DNA of 64,000 nucleotides from Microvirga brassicacearum (GCF_008757455.1 NZ_VCMV01000007.1:62001-126000); one strand, 5' to 3'. Positions 26,569 through 35,841 are shown, counted from the first letter of the stretch. Notes: generated by a model from the sequence alone, not told the origin. A program made the numbers and translations.

Positions 26569-26909
26569 TCACTTACTCCGTTTCATGCAGTGAACATGCC
26601 TACTACCCCTGCTGACGTAAGGGAACAAGTCCTAGGACTTGGAAGAGATGTCTGTTCGAACAGGAAGGTAAATTCCAGTGCGCTCGCTCTACGGTGCGGG
26701 CTGCTGAGGTTCGCTCCGGCCGTTCGGCGACGGCGTGGCGTCATTCCTCGCTCCCAGTCGGGCGGGCCTTCTCAAAAGGTCGCAGCTCGATAGCGGGCGA
26801 ACCACGACCTGCAAGCCGCTCAAACTCGTCCGGGGACGCCAGCGGCGGGGCGCAATGAGAGAGTGGTATGGCCGGGGAGAATGAGACACTCGCACCGGCC
26901 CACACAGCC
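26569..26909. other. intergenic region with two perfect palindromes
   Basis: These 341 bases between the divergent-facing ends hold no gene that I can support. Two perfect palindromes stand upstream of the amidase: a 16-base one (CAAGTCCTAGGACTTG, 26626-26641) and a 12-base one (CTGTTCGAACAG, 26652-26663), whose centres are 24 bases apart. Confidence 0.6.
26626..26663. promoter_or_regulatory. paired palindromes upstream of the amidase gene
   Basis: The perfect 16-base palindrome at 26626-26641 begins 58 bases upstream of the amidase start; the perfect 12-base palindrome follows at 26652-26663. Perfect symmetry of this length is unlikely by chance in intergenic DNA, so a dimeric regulator site is the simplest reading. 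The regulator is unknown. Confidence 0.45.
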
Positions 26910-28970
26910 TCAGATATCCAGCGCTTCCTCATTGGCGAAGGCCGCCCGTTCCTGAATGAACGCGAACCTTGCCTCGGGTTTGTTGCCCATCAGCCGTTCG
27001 ACGGCATCGCCGGTTTCCGGCCGCTCGTCGGCATCGATCACCACTTTCAGAAGCATGCGCTTCTTCGGATCCATGGTGGTTTCCTTGAGCTGCGCCGGCA
27101 GCATTTCGCCCAGGCCCTTGAAGCGACCGATCTCGACCTTTCCGCTGCCCTTGAAGGCGGACTTCATGAGCCGGTCCTTGTCGGCGTCGTCACGGGCATA
27201 GACGGTCTTGGCACCTTGGGTCAGCCGGTAGAGCGGCGGCACCGCGAGATAGAGATGACCGGCGTCGATCAGGCGCGGCATCTGGCGGTAAAAGAAGGTG
27301 ATGAGGAGCGAGGCGATGTGGGCGCCGTCCACATCCGCGTCCGTCATGATGACGACCCGCTCGTAGCGCAGGTCGGCGTCCCGATAGGCGGTGCCCATGC
27401 CGCAGCCCAAAGCCTGCACGAGATCGGACAATTGCTGGTTCTGGTGCAGCTTGTCGCGCCCCGCCGACGCCACGTTGAGGATCTTGCCGCGCAACGGCAG
27501 GATCGCCTGGCTCTTGCGGTCGCGCGCCTGCTTGGCCGAACCGCCCGCCGAATCGCCCTCGACGATGAAGAGTTCCGACCCCGCCGCGCCCGCGTTGGAG
27601 CAATCGGCGAGCTTGCCGGGCAGGCGCAGCTTGCGGGTCGCGGTCTTGCGGGCGACTTCCTTTTCCTGCCGGCGGCGCAAGCGCTCATCGGCCCGGTCCA
27701 TGACCCATTCGAGGATCTTGTTGGCCTGAAGCGGGGAGGCGGCGAGCCAATGGTCGAAGGTGTCGCGGATGGCGCTCTCGACGATGCGGCCGGCCTCCAA
27801 GGTCGCGAGCTTGTCTTTGGTCTGACCCTGGAATTCCGGCTCGCGGATGAACACCGACAGCATGGAGGCGCAGGTCGACATCACATCGTCGGTGGTGGCC
27901 GGCGCCATGCGCTTCTGCTGGCCGACCCGCTCGGCATGGTCGCGCAGGCCGCGCAGCAGGGCGATGCGCAGACCGTTTTCGTGCGTGCCGCCCTCGGGCG
28001 TCGGCACGGTGTTGCAATAGGAGGATGAGAATCCATCCTCATGCGCCATCCAGGCCACCGCCCATTCAAGCGAGCCATGGCCGCCCGGCTTGGTGATCTT
28101 GCCGGAGAAGATCTGGTCCGACACCAGCTCTTTCCCCTCGATGTCGTGCGCCAGATAATCCTTCAGGCCGTTGGGAAACTTGAACGTCGCCTCGGCCGGC
28201 ACGCTGTCGATTCCGGCGAGCAGCGAGGGCGCGCATTTCCAGCGGATTTCCACGCCACCGAACAGATAGGCCTTGGAGCGCGCCATTTTGAACAGGCGGC
28301 GCGGCTGGAAATGGGCATCCTTGCCGAAAATCTGGTGATCGGGCTTGAAGCGCACCCTGGTGCCGCGCCGATTGAGCACGCGGCCAACCGTTTCGAGCTT
28401 CGTCTGCGGCAGGCCGCGGGAAAACACCTGGCGATAGAGCGTCTGGCCGCGCGCGACCTCGACCTCGAGAGTTTCCGACAGCGCGTTCACCACCGAGACG
28501 CCGACACCGTGCAGGCCGCCCGAGGTTTCATAGACCTTCGAGTCGAATTTCCCACCCGCGTGCAGCGTGGTCATGATGACTTCGAGGGCCGATTTCTTCG
28601 GGAATTTCGGATGCGGATCGACCGGGATGCCGCGACCGTTATCCAACACCGAAAGCCAGCCGCCTTCCTCCAACTCGACCTCGATGAAAGTCGCGTGTCC
28701 GGCCACCGCCTCGTCCATCGAATTGTCGATGACCTCGGCGAAGAGGTGGTGGAAGGCCTTCTCGTCCGTGCCGCCGATATACATGCCGGGACGCCGCCGC
28801 ACCGGCTCCAGCCCTTCGAGCACCTCGATGTCGGACGCGTCATAGCCGCTCTCGTCCGGCGTGCCTTTGGGAACCGCGCGGGCGAGTTTCGCCGTGGCCG
28901 CTTTCGCTGGTGCGCTGCGCCTGACCGGCGCCGCATCGCCCCCGAAGAGATCGTCGTCGTTATGGGTCAT
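26910..28970 (-). CDS. parE: DNA topoisomerase IV subunit B
   Basis: A 686-residue ATPase subunit of topoisomerase IV, which separates replicated chromosomes. Seen are the GHKL ATP-binding motifs (EVIDNSMDEAVAGHA, VLDNGRGIPVD, TSGGLHGVGVSVVNALS), the QTK-like transducer region, and the TOPRIM domain with FIVEGDSAGGSAKQARDR and the DADVDGAHI metal site. It has the MATTLHAGGKFD-type wording of ParE, and no long GyrB insert. The N terminus is uncertain: the ATG at 28970 has an AAGG site, while an ATG at 29018 would add 16 basic residues. parC is not in the window. Confidence 0.93.
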   Translation of the reverse strand: MTHNDDDLFGGDAAPVRRSAPAKAATAKLARAVPKGTPDESGYDASDIEVLEGLEPVRRRPGMYIGGTDEKAFHHLFAEVIDNSMDEAVAGHATFIEVELEEGGWLSVLDNGRGIPVDPHPKFPKKSALEVIMTTLHAGGKFDSKVYETSGGLHGVGVSVVNALSETLEVEVARGQTLYRQVFSRGLPQTKLETVGRVLNRRGTRVRFKPDHQIFGKDAHFQPRRLFKMARSKAYLFGGVEIRWKCAPSLLAGIDSVPAEATFKFPNGLKDYLAHDIEGKELVSDQIFSGKITKPGGHGSLEWAVAWMAHEDGFSSSYCNTVPTPEGGTHENGLRIALLRGLRDHAERVGQQKRMAPATTDDVMSTCASMLSVFIREPEFQGQTKDKLATLEAGRIVESAIRDTFDHWLAASPLQANKILEWVMDRADERLRRRQEKEVARKTATRKLRLPGKLADCSNAGAAGSELFIVEGDSAGGSAKQARDRKSQAILPLRGKILNVASAGRDKLHQNQQLSDLVQALGCGMGTAYRDADLRYERVVIMTDADVDGAHIASLLITFFYRQMPRLIDAGHLYLAVPPLYRLTQGAKTVYARDDADKDRLMKSAFKGSGKVEIGRFKGLGEMLPAQLKETTMDPKKRMLLKVVIDADERPETGDAVERLMGNKPEARFAFIQERAAFANEEALDI

Positions 28971-29101
28971 TGGGACCTTGGTCCGTCGTGATTCGCGTTT
29001 CGCCGATGGAGCACTCATACCTCATGTCATACGTGAACAAATCAGAAACGTGAAGGCTTGCTCGATGATTGCGAGCCATAAAAGAAATTGCGCGCCGGCG
29101 C

Positions 29102-29157
29102 CATCTCCGTGTGGAGAGGCATCCACCGCGACCGGAGGTTCGAACCGCCCGGAGATG
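29102..29157 (+). other. possible three-way-junction structure upstream of a small membrane gene
   Basis: CATCTCCG (29102-29109) pairs with CGGAGATG (29150-29157), enclosing a GTGGA/TCCAC hairpin (29111-29126) and the self-complementary GGTTCGAACC (29138-29147). It lies in the 269-base space between parE and the small membrane gene. Could be a leader structure for either strand; no family match. Confidence 0.35.
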
Positions 29158-29239
29158 AACGCAATTGCCCGATTCCGCCTAAAGAATGGCTGTTCGCTTA
29201 CGGCAGGAACTGTTTAACTCCGGTTCACGTTAAGGCACT

Positions 29240-29452
29240 ATGGTGAACAAGCTTGACGGGAGACCAGACGTGACGCGGATTGTGGCAGCGACCCATCATA
29301 TTCATCTCGATCGTGCTGCACGCAATGCCGGCGAAGCGTTCGCCTTCGACGAGCCCGATACGGCGCCGGTCGCTCAGAAATCCAACCGGCTCAACGCCCT
29401 ATGGGGCGCGGTCGCGGCGGTCGCTCTCACCGCGCTGTATTTCTTCATCTGA
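29240..29452 (+). CDS. small single-pass membrane protein
   Basis: A 70-residue protein with a soluble N-terminal half and one transmembrane helix at the very C terminus (WGAVAAVALTALYFFI), so tail-anchored in the inner membrane. The upstream TAAGG could serve as a ribosome site. No family recognised. Its last 54 bases overlap the convergent MgtC-like gene, which weakens the call slightly. Confidence 0.55.
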   Translation: MVNKLDGRPDVTRIVAATHHIHLDRAARNAGEAFAFDEPDTAPVAQKSNRLNALWGAVAAVALTALYFFI

Positions 29453-29935
29453 CGCTTTCGACGAGCCCTTCGGCCTTTTGAGCGCGCGACCAAAAAAGTG
29501 CTCGACGGACTTTCCGAAGACCAGAAGCGCGAGCGCGATCACCGTGCCGACGAAGGTGAGAAACCATTCTCCGAGCCCCGCCGACACGCCGAAAGTCGCC
29601 GCGATCAAGACCGTGGCGGCGGTGGTGAGGCCGTGAATTTCCAGCCGCTCCGGTTCGCGGAGAATCACCCCGGCGCCAAGGAATCCCAACCCCGTCAGAA
29701 CGCCCTGAATGATGCGGCTGGCCGCATCCCGATGGATCGTCAAGTCGCCGAGATCCGATCCGGCGAGCACGACAACGGCTGAACCCAGCGACACCAACCC
29801 CAGGGTCCGCATGCCCATCGGCTTGTCGTGAAGGTCGCGGTTGAGCCCGATCACCATCCCGGCACAGGTCGCCGCAATCAGTCGCAACAGGATCTCCAGG
29901 TGCACGTCGGTGATCAGATCAGCCCAGGTTTTCAT
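29399..29935 (-). CDS. MgtC/SapB family inner-membrane protein
   Basis: A 178-residue membrane protein with five predicted helices. The MgtC/SapB signature is clear: LLRLIAATCAGMVIGLNRDLHDKPMGMRTLGLVSLGSA and later GVLTGLGFLGAGVILRE and GLTTAATVLIAATFGVSAGLG. It lacks the soluble C-terminal domain of Salmonella MgtC and instead ends with about 30 charged residues, so it is of the generic SapB type. A Mg-stress or ATP-homeostasis role is known only for some members. Downstream of topA with an 17-base gap on the same strand. Confidence 0.9.
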   Translation of the reverse strand: MKTWADLITDVHLEILLRLIAATCAGMVIGLNRDLHDKPMGMRTLGLVSLGSAVVVLAGSDLGDLTIHRDAASRIIQGVLTGLGFLGAGVILREPERLEIHGLTTAATVLIAATFGVSAGLGEWFLTFVGTVIALALLVFGKSVEHFFGRALKRPKGSSKASDEEIQRGESDRRDRAP

Positions 29936-29952
29936 CAGGTTGGCCCGATTTT

Positions 29953-32700
29953 CTAAACTGCCTTCTTGGTAGCAGCTTTCTTGACTGCGACCTTCTTCGG
30001 CGCCGCTTTCTTGGCCGCTGGTTTCTTGGTTGCGCTCTTAGTCGCGGTTTTCTTCGCGACAGTCTTGGTAGCAGTCACCGGCGCCTTTTTAGTTGCGGTC
30101 TTCTTGGCAGCGGCCTTCTTCGCCGGCGCCTTCTTGGCAGCGATCTTGCGGCCGCGCGACGGCTTCTTCGACGGGCCCGCGGCCCGACGCGCCACGAGCA
30201 GCGCAATCGCTTCGTCGAGCGTGACCGCCTCGGCGGTTATCGATTTCGGCAGCGTGGCGTTGGTCTCGCCATCCGTCACGTAAGGCCCGAAGCGCCCGGC
30301 CTTCACCACGATGGGCTTGGCCGATTCCGGATCCTCGCCGAGCGGACGTCCCGGATCGGCGGCGCCACGACGGAATCCGCCGCCATTCTCCTTGGCGACG
30401 ATCAAGTCGATCGCCCGATTCCCGCCGATTTCCAGCACATCGTCTTCGTTGCCGATATTGGCGTAGGTCTTGCCATGCTGAACATACGGTCCATAGCGGC
30501 CGATGCTGGCAAAGATCGGCTCGCCCGAGACCGGATGCTTCGCCACTTCGCGCGGCAGGGCGAGCAGTTTCAGCGCCGTCTCAAGGTCGATCGAGGCCGG
30601 CGAGCGGCCCTTCGGCAGCGACGAACGCTTCGGCTTCTCGCCTTCGCCGAGTTGAACGAACGGGCCGAACCGGCCATCGCGGATGGTGACCTGCTGGCCG
30701 CTCTCGGGATCGTCGCCCAGAACACGAACGCCCGGCTGGCCGCCATTCTCGGACGTGCCTTCGCCTTCGCCATTGGCGCCGGTTGCGGCGAGCTGACGGG
30801 TGAACTTGCATTCCGGGTAGTTCGAGCAGCCGATGAACGCGCCGAACTTGCCGAGCTTCAGCGAGAGCTGGCCGGTGCCGCAGGTCGGACAGGTGCGCGG
30901 GTTGGAGCCGTCGCCCTTGTCGGGGAAGATATGGGGGCCGAGCAACTCATTAAGCGAGTCCAGCACCTGCGTGGTGCGCAGGTCGGTCGTCTCGCCGATG
31001 GCCGCCGAGAAGTCGCGCCAGAAATCGCGCAGAACCTGCTTCCAATCGACCTCGTGGTTGGAAACACGATCGAGCTGCTCTTCCAGATCCGCGGTGAAGT
31101 CGTATTCCACATAGCGGCGGAAGAAGCTCTCGAGGAAGGCGATGACGAGCCGGCCCTTGTCCTCGGGAACCAAACGCTTCTTGTCGATCCGCACATATTC
31201 GCGGTCGCGCAGCACCTGCAACACCGCCGCGTAGGTGGAGGGACGGCCGATGCCGAGTTCTTCCATGCGCTTGACGAGGCTCGCCTCCGAGAAACGCGGC
31301 GGCGGCTCGGTGAAATGCTGCGTCGAGACGATGCGGCGGCGGGTCAGCGCGTCGCCCTTGCTCATGGGCGGCAGGCGGCCCTCATCCTCGTCCGCCTCGT
31401 CGTCCTTGCTCTCATTGTAGAGCGTCAGGAAGCCGTCGAACTTGATGACCTGACCGGTGGCGCGCAGGTCGAGCCTGCGTGGGCCGACCTCGGCCAGAAT
31501 GTCGGCCGTGGTGCGCTCGAGCTGGGCCGATTCCATCTGGCTCGCAATCGTGCGGGTCCAGATCAGCTCGTACAGCCGGGCCTGCTCGGGTTCGAGATAC
31601 TTCGCCACTTGCTTGGGCAGGCGGCTGATGTCGGTGGGCCGAATGGCCTCGTGCGCTTCCTGCGCGTTCTTGGCCTTCACCGTATATTTGCGGGGAACGC
31701 CCGGCACGTAGTTGTCGCCATATTCCTTGCCGATGACGCGGCGGATGTCCTGCACGGCCGGCGGATCGATATCGACGCCGTCGGTTCGCATATAGGTAAT
31801 GAGACCGACGGTCTCGCCGCCAATCTCGACGCCTTCATAGAGACGCTGCGCCACCCGCATGGCCTGGGCCGGCGCCAGCCCCAGCTTGCGCGAGGCCTCC
31901 TGCTGCAGGGTCGAGGTGGTGAAAGGCGGGTAGGGATGGCGTTTCGCCGGCTTCGCCTCGATGTTCGACACCGAGAAAGTCGCCAGTTCGAGGTCGCGCT
32001 TGAAGGCCTCGGCCTCCTCGCCCTTGCCGATGTCGAGCCGGGTAATCTTCTTTCCGTCGGCTCCCACAAGGCGGGCATCGAACACGCCGCCATCCTTGGT
32101 CGCCAGCGTCGCAACCAGCGACCAGTATTCCTGGGACTTGAAGGTCTCGATCTCGAGTTCGCGGTCGCAGACGAGGCGCAGGGCCACCGATTGGACGCGG
32201 CCGGCCGAGCGTGCGCCCGGCAGCTTGCGCCACAGAACCGGCGACAGGTTGAACCCGACGAGATAATCAAGCGCACGGCGTGCCAGATAGGCATCGACCA
32301 GCGCCTGATCGATCTGGCGCGGATTGCGAAGCGCGGTCAGCACCGAATCCTTAGTGATCGCGTTGAAGGTCACGCGCTCGACCGGCAGATCCTTGAGGAC
32401 GCGCTTCTCCCGCAGGGCTTCGAGAACGTGCCAGGAAATGGCCTCGCCTTCGCGATCCGGGTCGGTCGCCAGAATGAGCTTGTCGGCGCCCTTGATGGCG
32501 CGGGCGATATCGTTCAGCCGTTTGCCGCCCCGGTCGTCGAGGGTCCAGATCATCTTGAAATCGTTTTCGGGATCGACCGAGCCGTCCTTGGCCGGCAGGT
32601 CGCGGATATGCCCGAAGGAGGCCAGGACCTCGTAATCCTTGCCGAGATATTTGTTGATCGTCTTGGCCTTGGCGGGCGACTCGACGACGAGGATTTTCAT
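29953..32700 (-). CDS. topA: DNA topoisomerase I
   Basis: A 915-residue type IA topoisomerase that relaxes negative supercoils. The TOPRIM domain has KILVVESPAKAKTI and ATDPDREGEAISWH; the active-site tyrosine lies in GLITYMRTDGV. After the core comes one four-cysteine zinc finger (CPTCG to CSNYPEC), followed by several repeated topo-C-like modules (GRFGPFVQLGEGEKPKR, GRYGPYVQHGKTYANI, GRFGPYVTDGETNATLP) and a 65-residue lysine/alanine tail of histone H1 type. ATG 32700 begins exactly at the conserved MKILVVESPAKAK. Confidence 0.96.
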   Translation of the reverse strand: MKILVVESPAKAKTINKYLGKDYEVLASFGHIRDLPAKDGSVDPENDFKMIWTLDDRGGKRLNDIARAIKGADKLILATDPDREGEAISWHVLEALREKRVLKDLPVERVTFNAITKDSVLTALRNPRQIDQALVDAYLARRALDYLVGFNLSPVLWRKLPGARSAGRVQSVALRLVCDRELEIETFKSQEYWSLVATLATKDGGVFDARLVGADGKKITRLDIGKGEEAEAFKRDLELATFSVSNIEAKPAKRHPYPPFTTSTLQQEASRKLGLAPAQAMRVAQRLYEGVEIGGETVGLITYMRTDGVDIDPPAVQDIRRVIGKEYGDNYVPGVPRKYTVKAKNAQEAHEAIRPTDISRLPKQVAKYLEPEQARLYELIWTRTIASQMESAQLERTTADILAEVGPRRLDLRATGQVIKFDGFLTLYNESKDDEADEDEGRLPPMSKGDALTRRRIVSTQHFTEPPPRFSEASLVKRMEELGIGRPSTYAAVLQVLRDREYVRIDKKRLVPEDKGRLVIAFLESFFRRYVEYDFTADLEEQLDRVSNHEVDWKQVLRDFWRDFSAAIGETTDLRTTQVLDSLNELLGPHIFPDKGDGSNPRTCPTCGTGQLSLKLGKFGAFIGCSNYPECKFTRQLAATGANGEGEGTSENGGQPGVRVLGDDPESGQQVTIRDGRFGPFVQLGEGEKPKRSSLPKGRSPASIDLETALKLLALPREVAKHPVSGEPIFASIGRYGPYVQHGKTYANIGNEDDVLEIGGNRAIDLIVAKENGGGFRRGAADPGRPLGEDPESAKPIVVKAGRFGPYVTDGETNATLPKSITAEAVTLDEAIALLVARRAAGPSKKPSRGRKIAAKKAPAKKAAAKKTATKKAPVTATKTVAKKTATKSATKKPAAKKAAPKKVAVKKAATKKAV

Positions 32701-32834
32701 GTGCGACTTCCTAATAGCCGCGAGCGGACGCTCGGTGGTCACGGCAAAAACCGGCAGCCAAGCCTGACTGCCGTGGGGGCGGATAAGTGGTTGATGATCG
32801 CCGACAAGTCAAATCGGTCTAGAAGGCGAACCCG

Positions 32835-34466
32835 CTATATGGTCTGAAACACCCGCTCCAGCAAGGCGTCGGTCGCACCGCCCAGATCATTGCTCCCGAT
32901 CAGGCCGGCCGGCCGGGCGAGGCGGGAGCGAGCCCAGGCCTCGGCGATTTCGGGCGGGGCCGAGGCCGCCAGCGCCGCGGTCGCCGCCAATGCAAACAGC
33001 CGGTCGGCGATGAAGCGGGCTCGCGCCTCGGCCTCCGGGGATTTAAGCGCCTGGATGATCTCGCTGGCGGTGTCCCGGGCGCCCGGGAGGTGATCGACGC
33101 CGCTCATGAGGCTGGCGAGAACGGCGGCCGCAGCCTGGGGTTCGCGGTTTTCCGTGCGCAGGATATCGAGCGCGATCACATTGCCGGAACCTTCCCAGAT
33201 CGCGTTGACGGGTGCCTCCCGGTAGAGGCGGGGCAGGGGACTCTCTTCCACATAGCCGTTGCCGCCGAGGCACTCCATCAGCTCATAGAGGAGGCGCGGC
33301 GCCGCCTTGCAGATCCCGAATTTCGCCGCGGGCGTGATGAGACGGGCGAAGGCGGCCTCGGTGCTGTCGGCGCCGTCGAAACTCCGTGCCAGCCGCATGG
33401 ACAGGGCGGTCATCGCCTCCGATTCCAGCGCAAGGTCGGCCAGCACGCTGCGCATGAGCGGCTGGTCGATGAGTCTCTTCCGGAAGACCTCGCGGTGGCG
33501 AGCGTGATGATGGGCGAGAACGAGGCCCATCCGCACGAGCCCGGCCGAGGCGACGGCGCAATCGAGCCGCGTCAGCTGGACCATCTTGAGGATAGTGGTG
33601 ATGCCGCGACCTTCCTCGCCGATGCGCCACGCGAATGCCTGCTCGAACTCCACCTCGGCGGAAGCGTTCGAGCGATTGCCGAGCTTGTCCTTCAGCCGCA
33701 GCAGGCGCAGCGCGTTCAAGGAGCCATCCGGCCGAAACCGCGGCAGCAGGAAGCAGGTAAGCCCGCCGGGCGCCTGCGCCAGCACCAGAAAGGCATCGCA
33801 CATGGGCGCCGACATGAACCATTTGTGCCCGGTGAGCGCATATTCGTCGCCCGTGACGAGGATGGCTGTCGTGGTATTCGCCCGAACATCGGTACCGCCC
33901 TGCTTCTCGGTCATGCCCATGCCGAGGGTCACGGAGGTCTTGTCCCAGAACGGAATGAAGCGGGGATCGTATTCCCGCGAGAGAATTTTCGGCAGCCATT
34001 CGGCAAGCCGTTCCGGGCTCGCACTGAGCGCCGCCACGGAAGCATGCGTCATCGTCAGCGGGCAGACATGGCCAGCCTCTATTCCCGAAATCATGAAGAG
34101 GCGGGCGGCGCGGGCGACGGATTTGCGGCCCTCGTCGTCGCCGGCGATCCGCTCGTCCCAGGTCGAAGCATGAAGCCCATCGGCCATGCTGGCCGTCATC
34201 AGGGAATGGTAGGCAGGGTGGAATTCCACCACGTCGAGCCGGTGGCCGACGGGATCGTGGGTCCGCAGGCGCGGCGGGTTTTCATTGGCCAGGCGACCGC
34301 GCTCGAAACGCTGCCCGCTGCCCCAGCGCTTGCCGAAGGAGGCAAGGCCCTCCGCGTCGAGATCCACATGGTTGGCAGCCAGCGCATCGAGCAGCGGCCT
34401 GTCGGTCGAGGTCAGGTCGAAATCGACAAGAGGCGGTGTCTGGTTGAAAACCTCGTGCGGATCCAT
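32835..34466 (-). CDS. aidB: AidB-like acyl-CoA dehydrogenase
   Basis: A 543-residue flavoprotein of the AidB branch of acyl-CoA dehydrogenases. Seen are FDLTSTDRPLLDAL in the N-terminal extension, TLGMGMTEKQGGTDVRANTT (FAD-binding), TGHKWFMSAPMCDAFLVLAQA, and the C-terminal CLGGNGYVEESPLPRLYREAPVNAIWEGSGN. AidB is part of the adaptive alkylation response in E. coli and binds DNA; isovaleryl-CoA activity is weak. Whether it is controlled by Ada here cannot be seen. ada and alkB are not adjacent. Confidence 0.92.
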   Translation of the reverse strand: MDPHEVFNQTPPLVDFDLTSTDRPLLDALAANHVDLDAEGLASFGKRWGSGQRFERGRLANENPPRLRTHDPVGHRLDVVEFHPAYHSLMTASMADGLHASTWDERIAGDDEGRKSVARAARLFMISGIEAGHVCPLTMTHASVAALSASPERLAEWLPKILSREYDPRFIPFWDKTSVTLGMGMTEKQGGTDVRANTTTAILVTGDEYALTGHKWFMSAPMCDAFLVLAQAPGGLTCFLLPRFRPDGSLNALRLLRLKDKLGNRSNASAEVEFEQAFAWRIGEEGRGITTILKMVQLTRLDCAVASAGLVRMGLVLAHHHARHREVFRKRLIDQPLMRSVLADLALESEAMTALSMRLARSFDGADSTEAAFARLITPAAKFGICKAAPRLLYELMECLGGNGYVEESPLPRLYREAPVNAIWEGSGNVIALDILRTENREPQAAAAVLASLMSGVDHLPGARDTASEIIQALKSPEAEARARFIADRLFALAATAALAASAPPEIAEAWARSRLARPAGLIGSNDLGGATDALLERVFQTI

Positions 34467-34528
34467 GGCGGTTCCTGCTCTGCCTGATGGGGAAGTCTAG
34501 CGCCCGCCAGTCGATTTTTACACCATCC

Positions 34529-34673
34529 CGTCATTCCGGGGCCGCGCCAGCGGAACCCGGAACTCATACCCGCTGAGATTCCCGAACAGGGCGCCATCGG
34601 AGCCGTCGCGCTTCTTTTCACCGGTCGGCGTTTATGGGTTCCGGGTTCGCGTTTCACGCGCCCCGGAATGACG
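34529..34673. repeat. palindromic dispersed repeat, family A copy 2
   Basis: A 145-base element opening CGTCATTCCGGGGCCGCG and ending CGCGCCCCGGAATGACG, with the same design as copies at 10699 and 34686. Twelve bases separate it from copy 3. Confidence 0.85.
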
Positions 34674-34685
34674 TTGGCGCCACCC

Positions 34686-34819
34686 CGTCATTCCGGGGCC
34701 GCGCAGCGGAGCCCGGAACCCATACGCGCAGAGGTCGCTGGATAGACCCGTCCATCACGCAGCCTTCGAACGACAGCGCATATCCGTTCCAGGTTCGCGC
34801 TTCGCGCTCCGGAATGACG
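34686..34819. repeat. palindromic dispersed repeat, family A copy 3
   Basis: A 134-base direct repeat of copy 2 with a different interior but the same inverted ends (CGTCATTCCGGGGCC and TCCGGAATGACG). Together with copy 2 it fills most of the 424-base space between aidB and pyrB. Confidence 0.85.
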
Positions 34820-34890
34820 GCGAATAAAGCGTTAGGCGGCGTGCCACGCTTGCCGCCTTCTTCAACTCCCCGTATAGCCATCGTTTTAAG

Positions 34891-35838
34891 ATGAGTGACA
34901 CACCCCGACCCGTTTTTCCCCATCGCCACCTGCTCGGAATCGAGGGGTTGTCCGCGCTGGATCTCACCGCCTTACTCGATCTTGCCGACGAGCAGGTCGA
35001 GGTCAGCCGGCAGGTCGAGAAGAAAAAATCGACCCTCCGCGGCCGCACCCAGATCAACCTGTTCTTCGAGCCGTCGACGCGCACCCAATCCTCGTTCGAA
35101 ATCGCCGGCAAGCGCCTTGGCGCCGATGTGATGAACATGTCGGTCGCGTCCTCCTCGGTGAAGAAGGGCGAGACGCTAGTCGATACGGCCGCGACCCTGA
35201 ATGCCATGCGGCCCGACCTCATTATCGTGCGCCACCACGCGGCAGGCGCCGTGCATCTGCTCGCGCAGAAGGTCGATTGCTCGGTGGTCAATGCCGGCGA
35301 CGGCGCGCACGAGCACCCGACACAGGCGCTGCTCGACGCGCTCACGATCCGCCGCAACAAGGGCGGCATCGAGGGGCTTACGGTGGCGATCTGCGGCGAC
35401 ATCGTGCATTCGCGGGTCGCCCGCTCGAACATGCTGCTGCTGGCGACCCTTGGCGCGCGCGTGCGCCTCGTCGCCCCATCGACCCTGCTGCCGCCCGGAA
35501 TCGAAGGGCTCGGCTTCGAGACCTTCACGGACATGCGCCGTGGGCTGGACGGCGCCGATATCGTCATGATGCTGCGCTTGCAGCGCGAGCGCATGAACGG
35601 CTCGTTCGTGCCGTCCACCAAAGAATATTTCCGCTTCTACGGTCTCGATCAGGAAAAGCTTTCCTGGGCGAAGCCCGATGCGCTGGTGATGCATCCGGGA
35701 CCGATGAATCGCGGCGTCGAAATCTCCTCAGAAGTCGCCGATGGCGCGCAATCGCTGATCCGCGAGCAGGTTGAAATGGGCGTGGCCGTGCGCATGGCGG
35801 TGCTGGAGGCTCTGGCGAGCCATTTGCCGAATCGATAG
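34891..35838 (+). CDS. pyrB: aspartate carbamoyltransferase catalytic subunit
   Basis: A 315-residue enzyme that condenses carbamoyl phosphate and aspartate, the first committed step of pyrimidine synthesis. Motifs are the carbamoyl-phosphate loop [30 protein letters not shown], the [10 protein letters not shown] helix, and the aspartate-loop [10 protein letters not shown]. The regulatory pyrI is absent. Only four bases separate its stop from the repeat that precedes the DUF559 gene; pyrC follows that insertion, so pyrB and pyrC are an operon interrupted by the element. Confidence 0.96.
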   Translation: MSDTPRPVFPHRHLLGIEGLSALDLTALLDLADEQVEVSRQVEKKKSTLRGRTQINLFFEPSTRTQSSFEIAGKRLGADVMNMSVASSSVKKGETLVDTAATLNAMRPDLIIVRHHAAGAVHLLAQKVDCSVVNAGDGAHEHPTQALLDALTIRRNKGGIEGLTVAICGDIVHSRVARSNMLLLATLGARVRLVAPSTLLPPGIEGLGFETFTDMRRGLDGADIVMMLRLQRERMNGSFVPSTKEYFRFYGLDQEKLSWAKPDALVMHPGPMNRGVEISSEVADGAQSLIREQVEMGVAVRMAVLEALASHLPNR

Positions 35839-35841
35839 AAA

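Noticed and set aside
26569-26909. Short open frames on both strands in the amidase-parE gap
   Set aside because: None has a ribosome site or recognisable sequence, and they disappear when the palindromes are considered as regulatory.
29132-29150. A TTCGAA-type core resembling a tRNA T-loop
   Set aside because: No acceptor stem, anticodon arm or D loop can be built around it; it is part of a palindrome.
30475-32847. A 790-codon open frame on the plus strand opposite topA
   Set aside because: It mirrors topA, which has all motifs, and has no recognisable domain; it is an antisense shadow.
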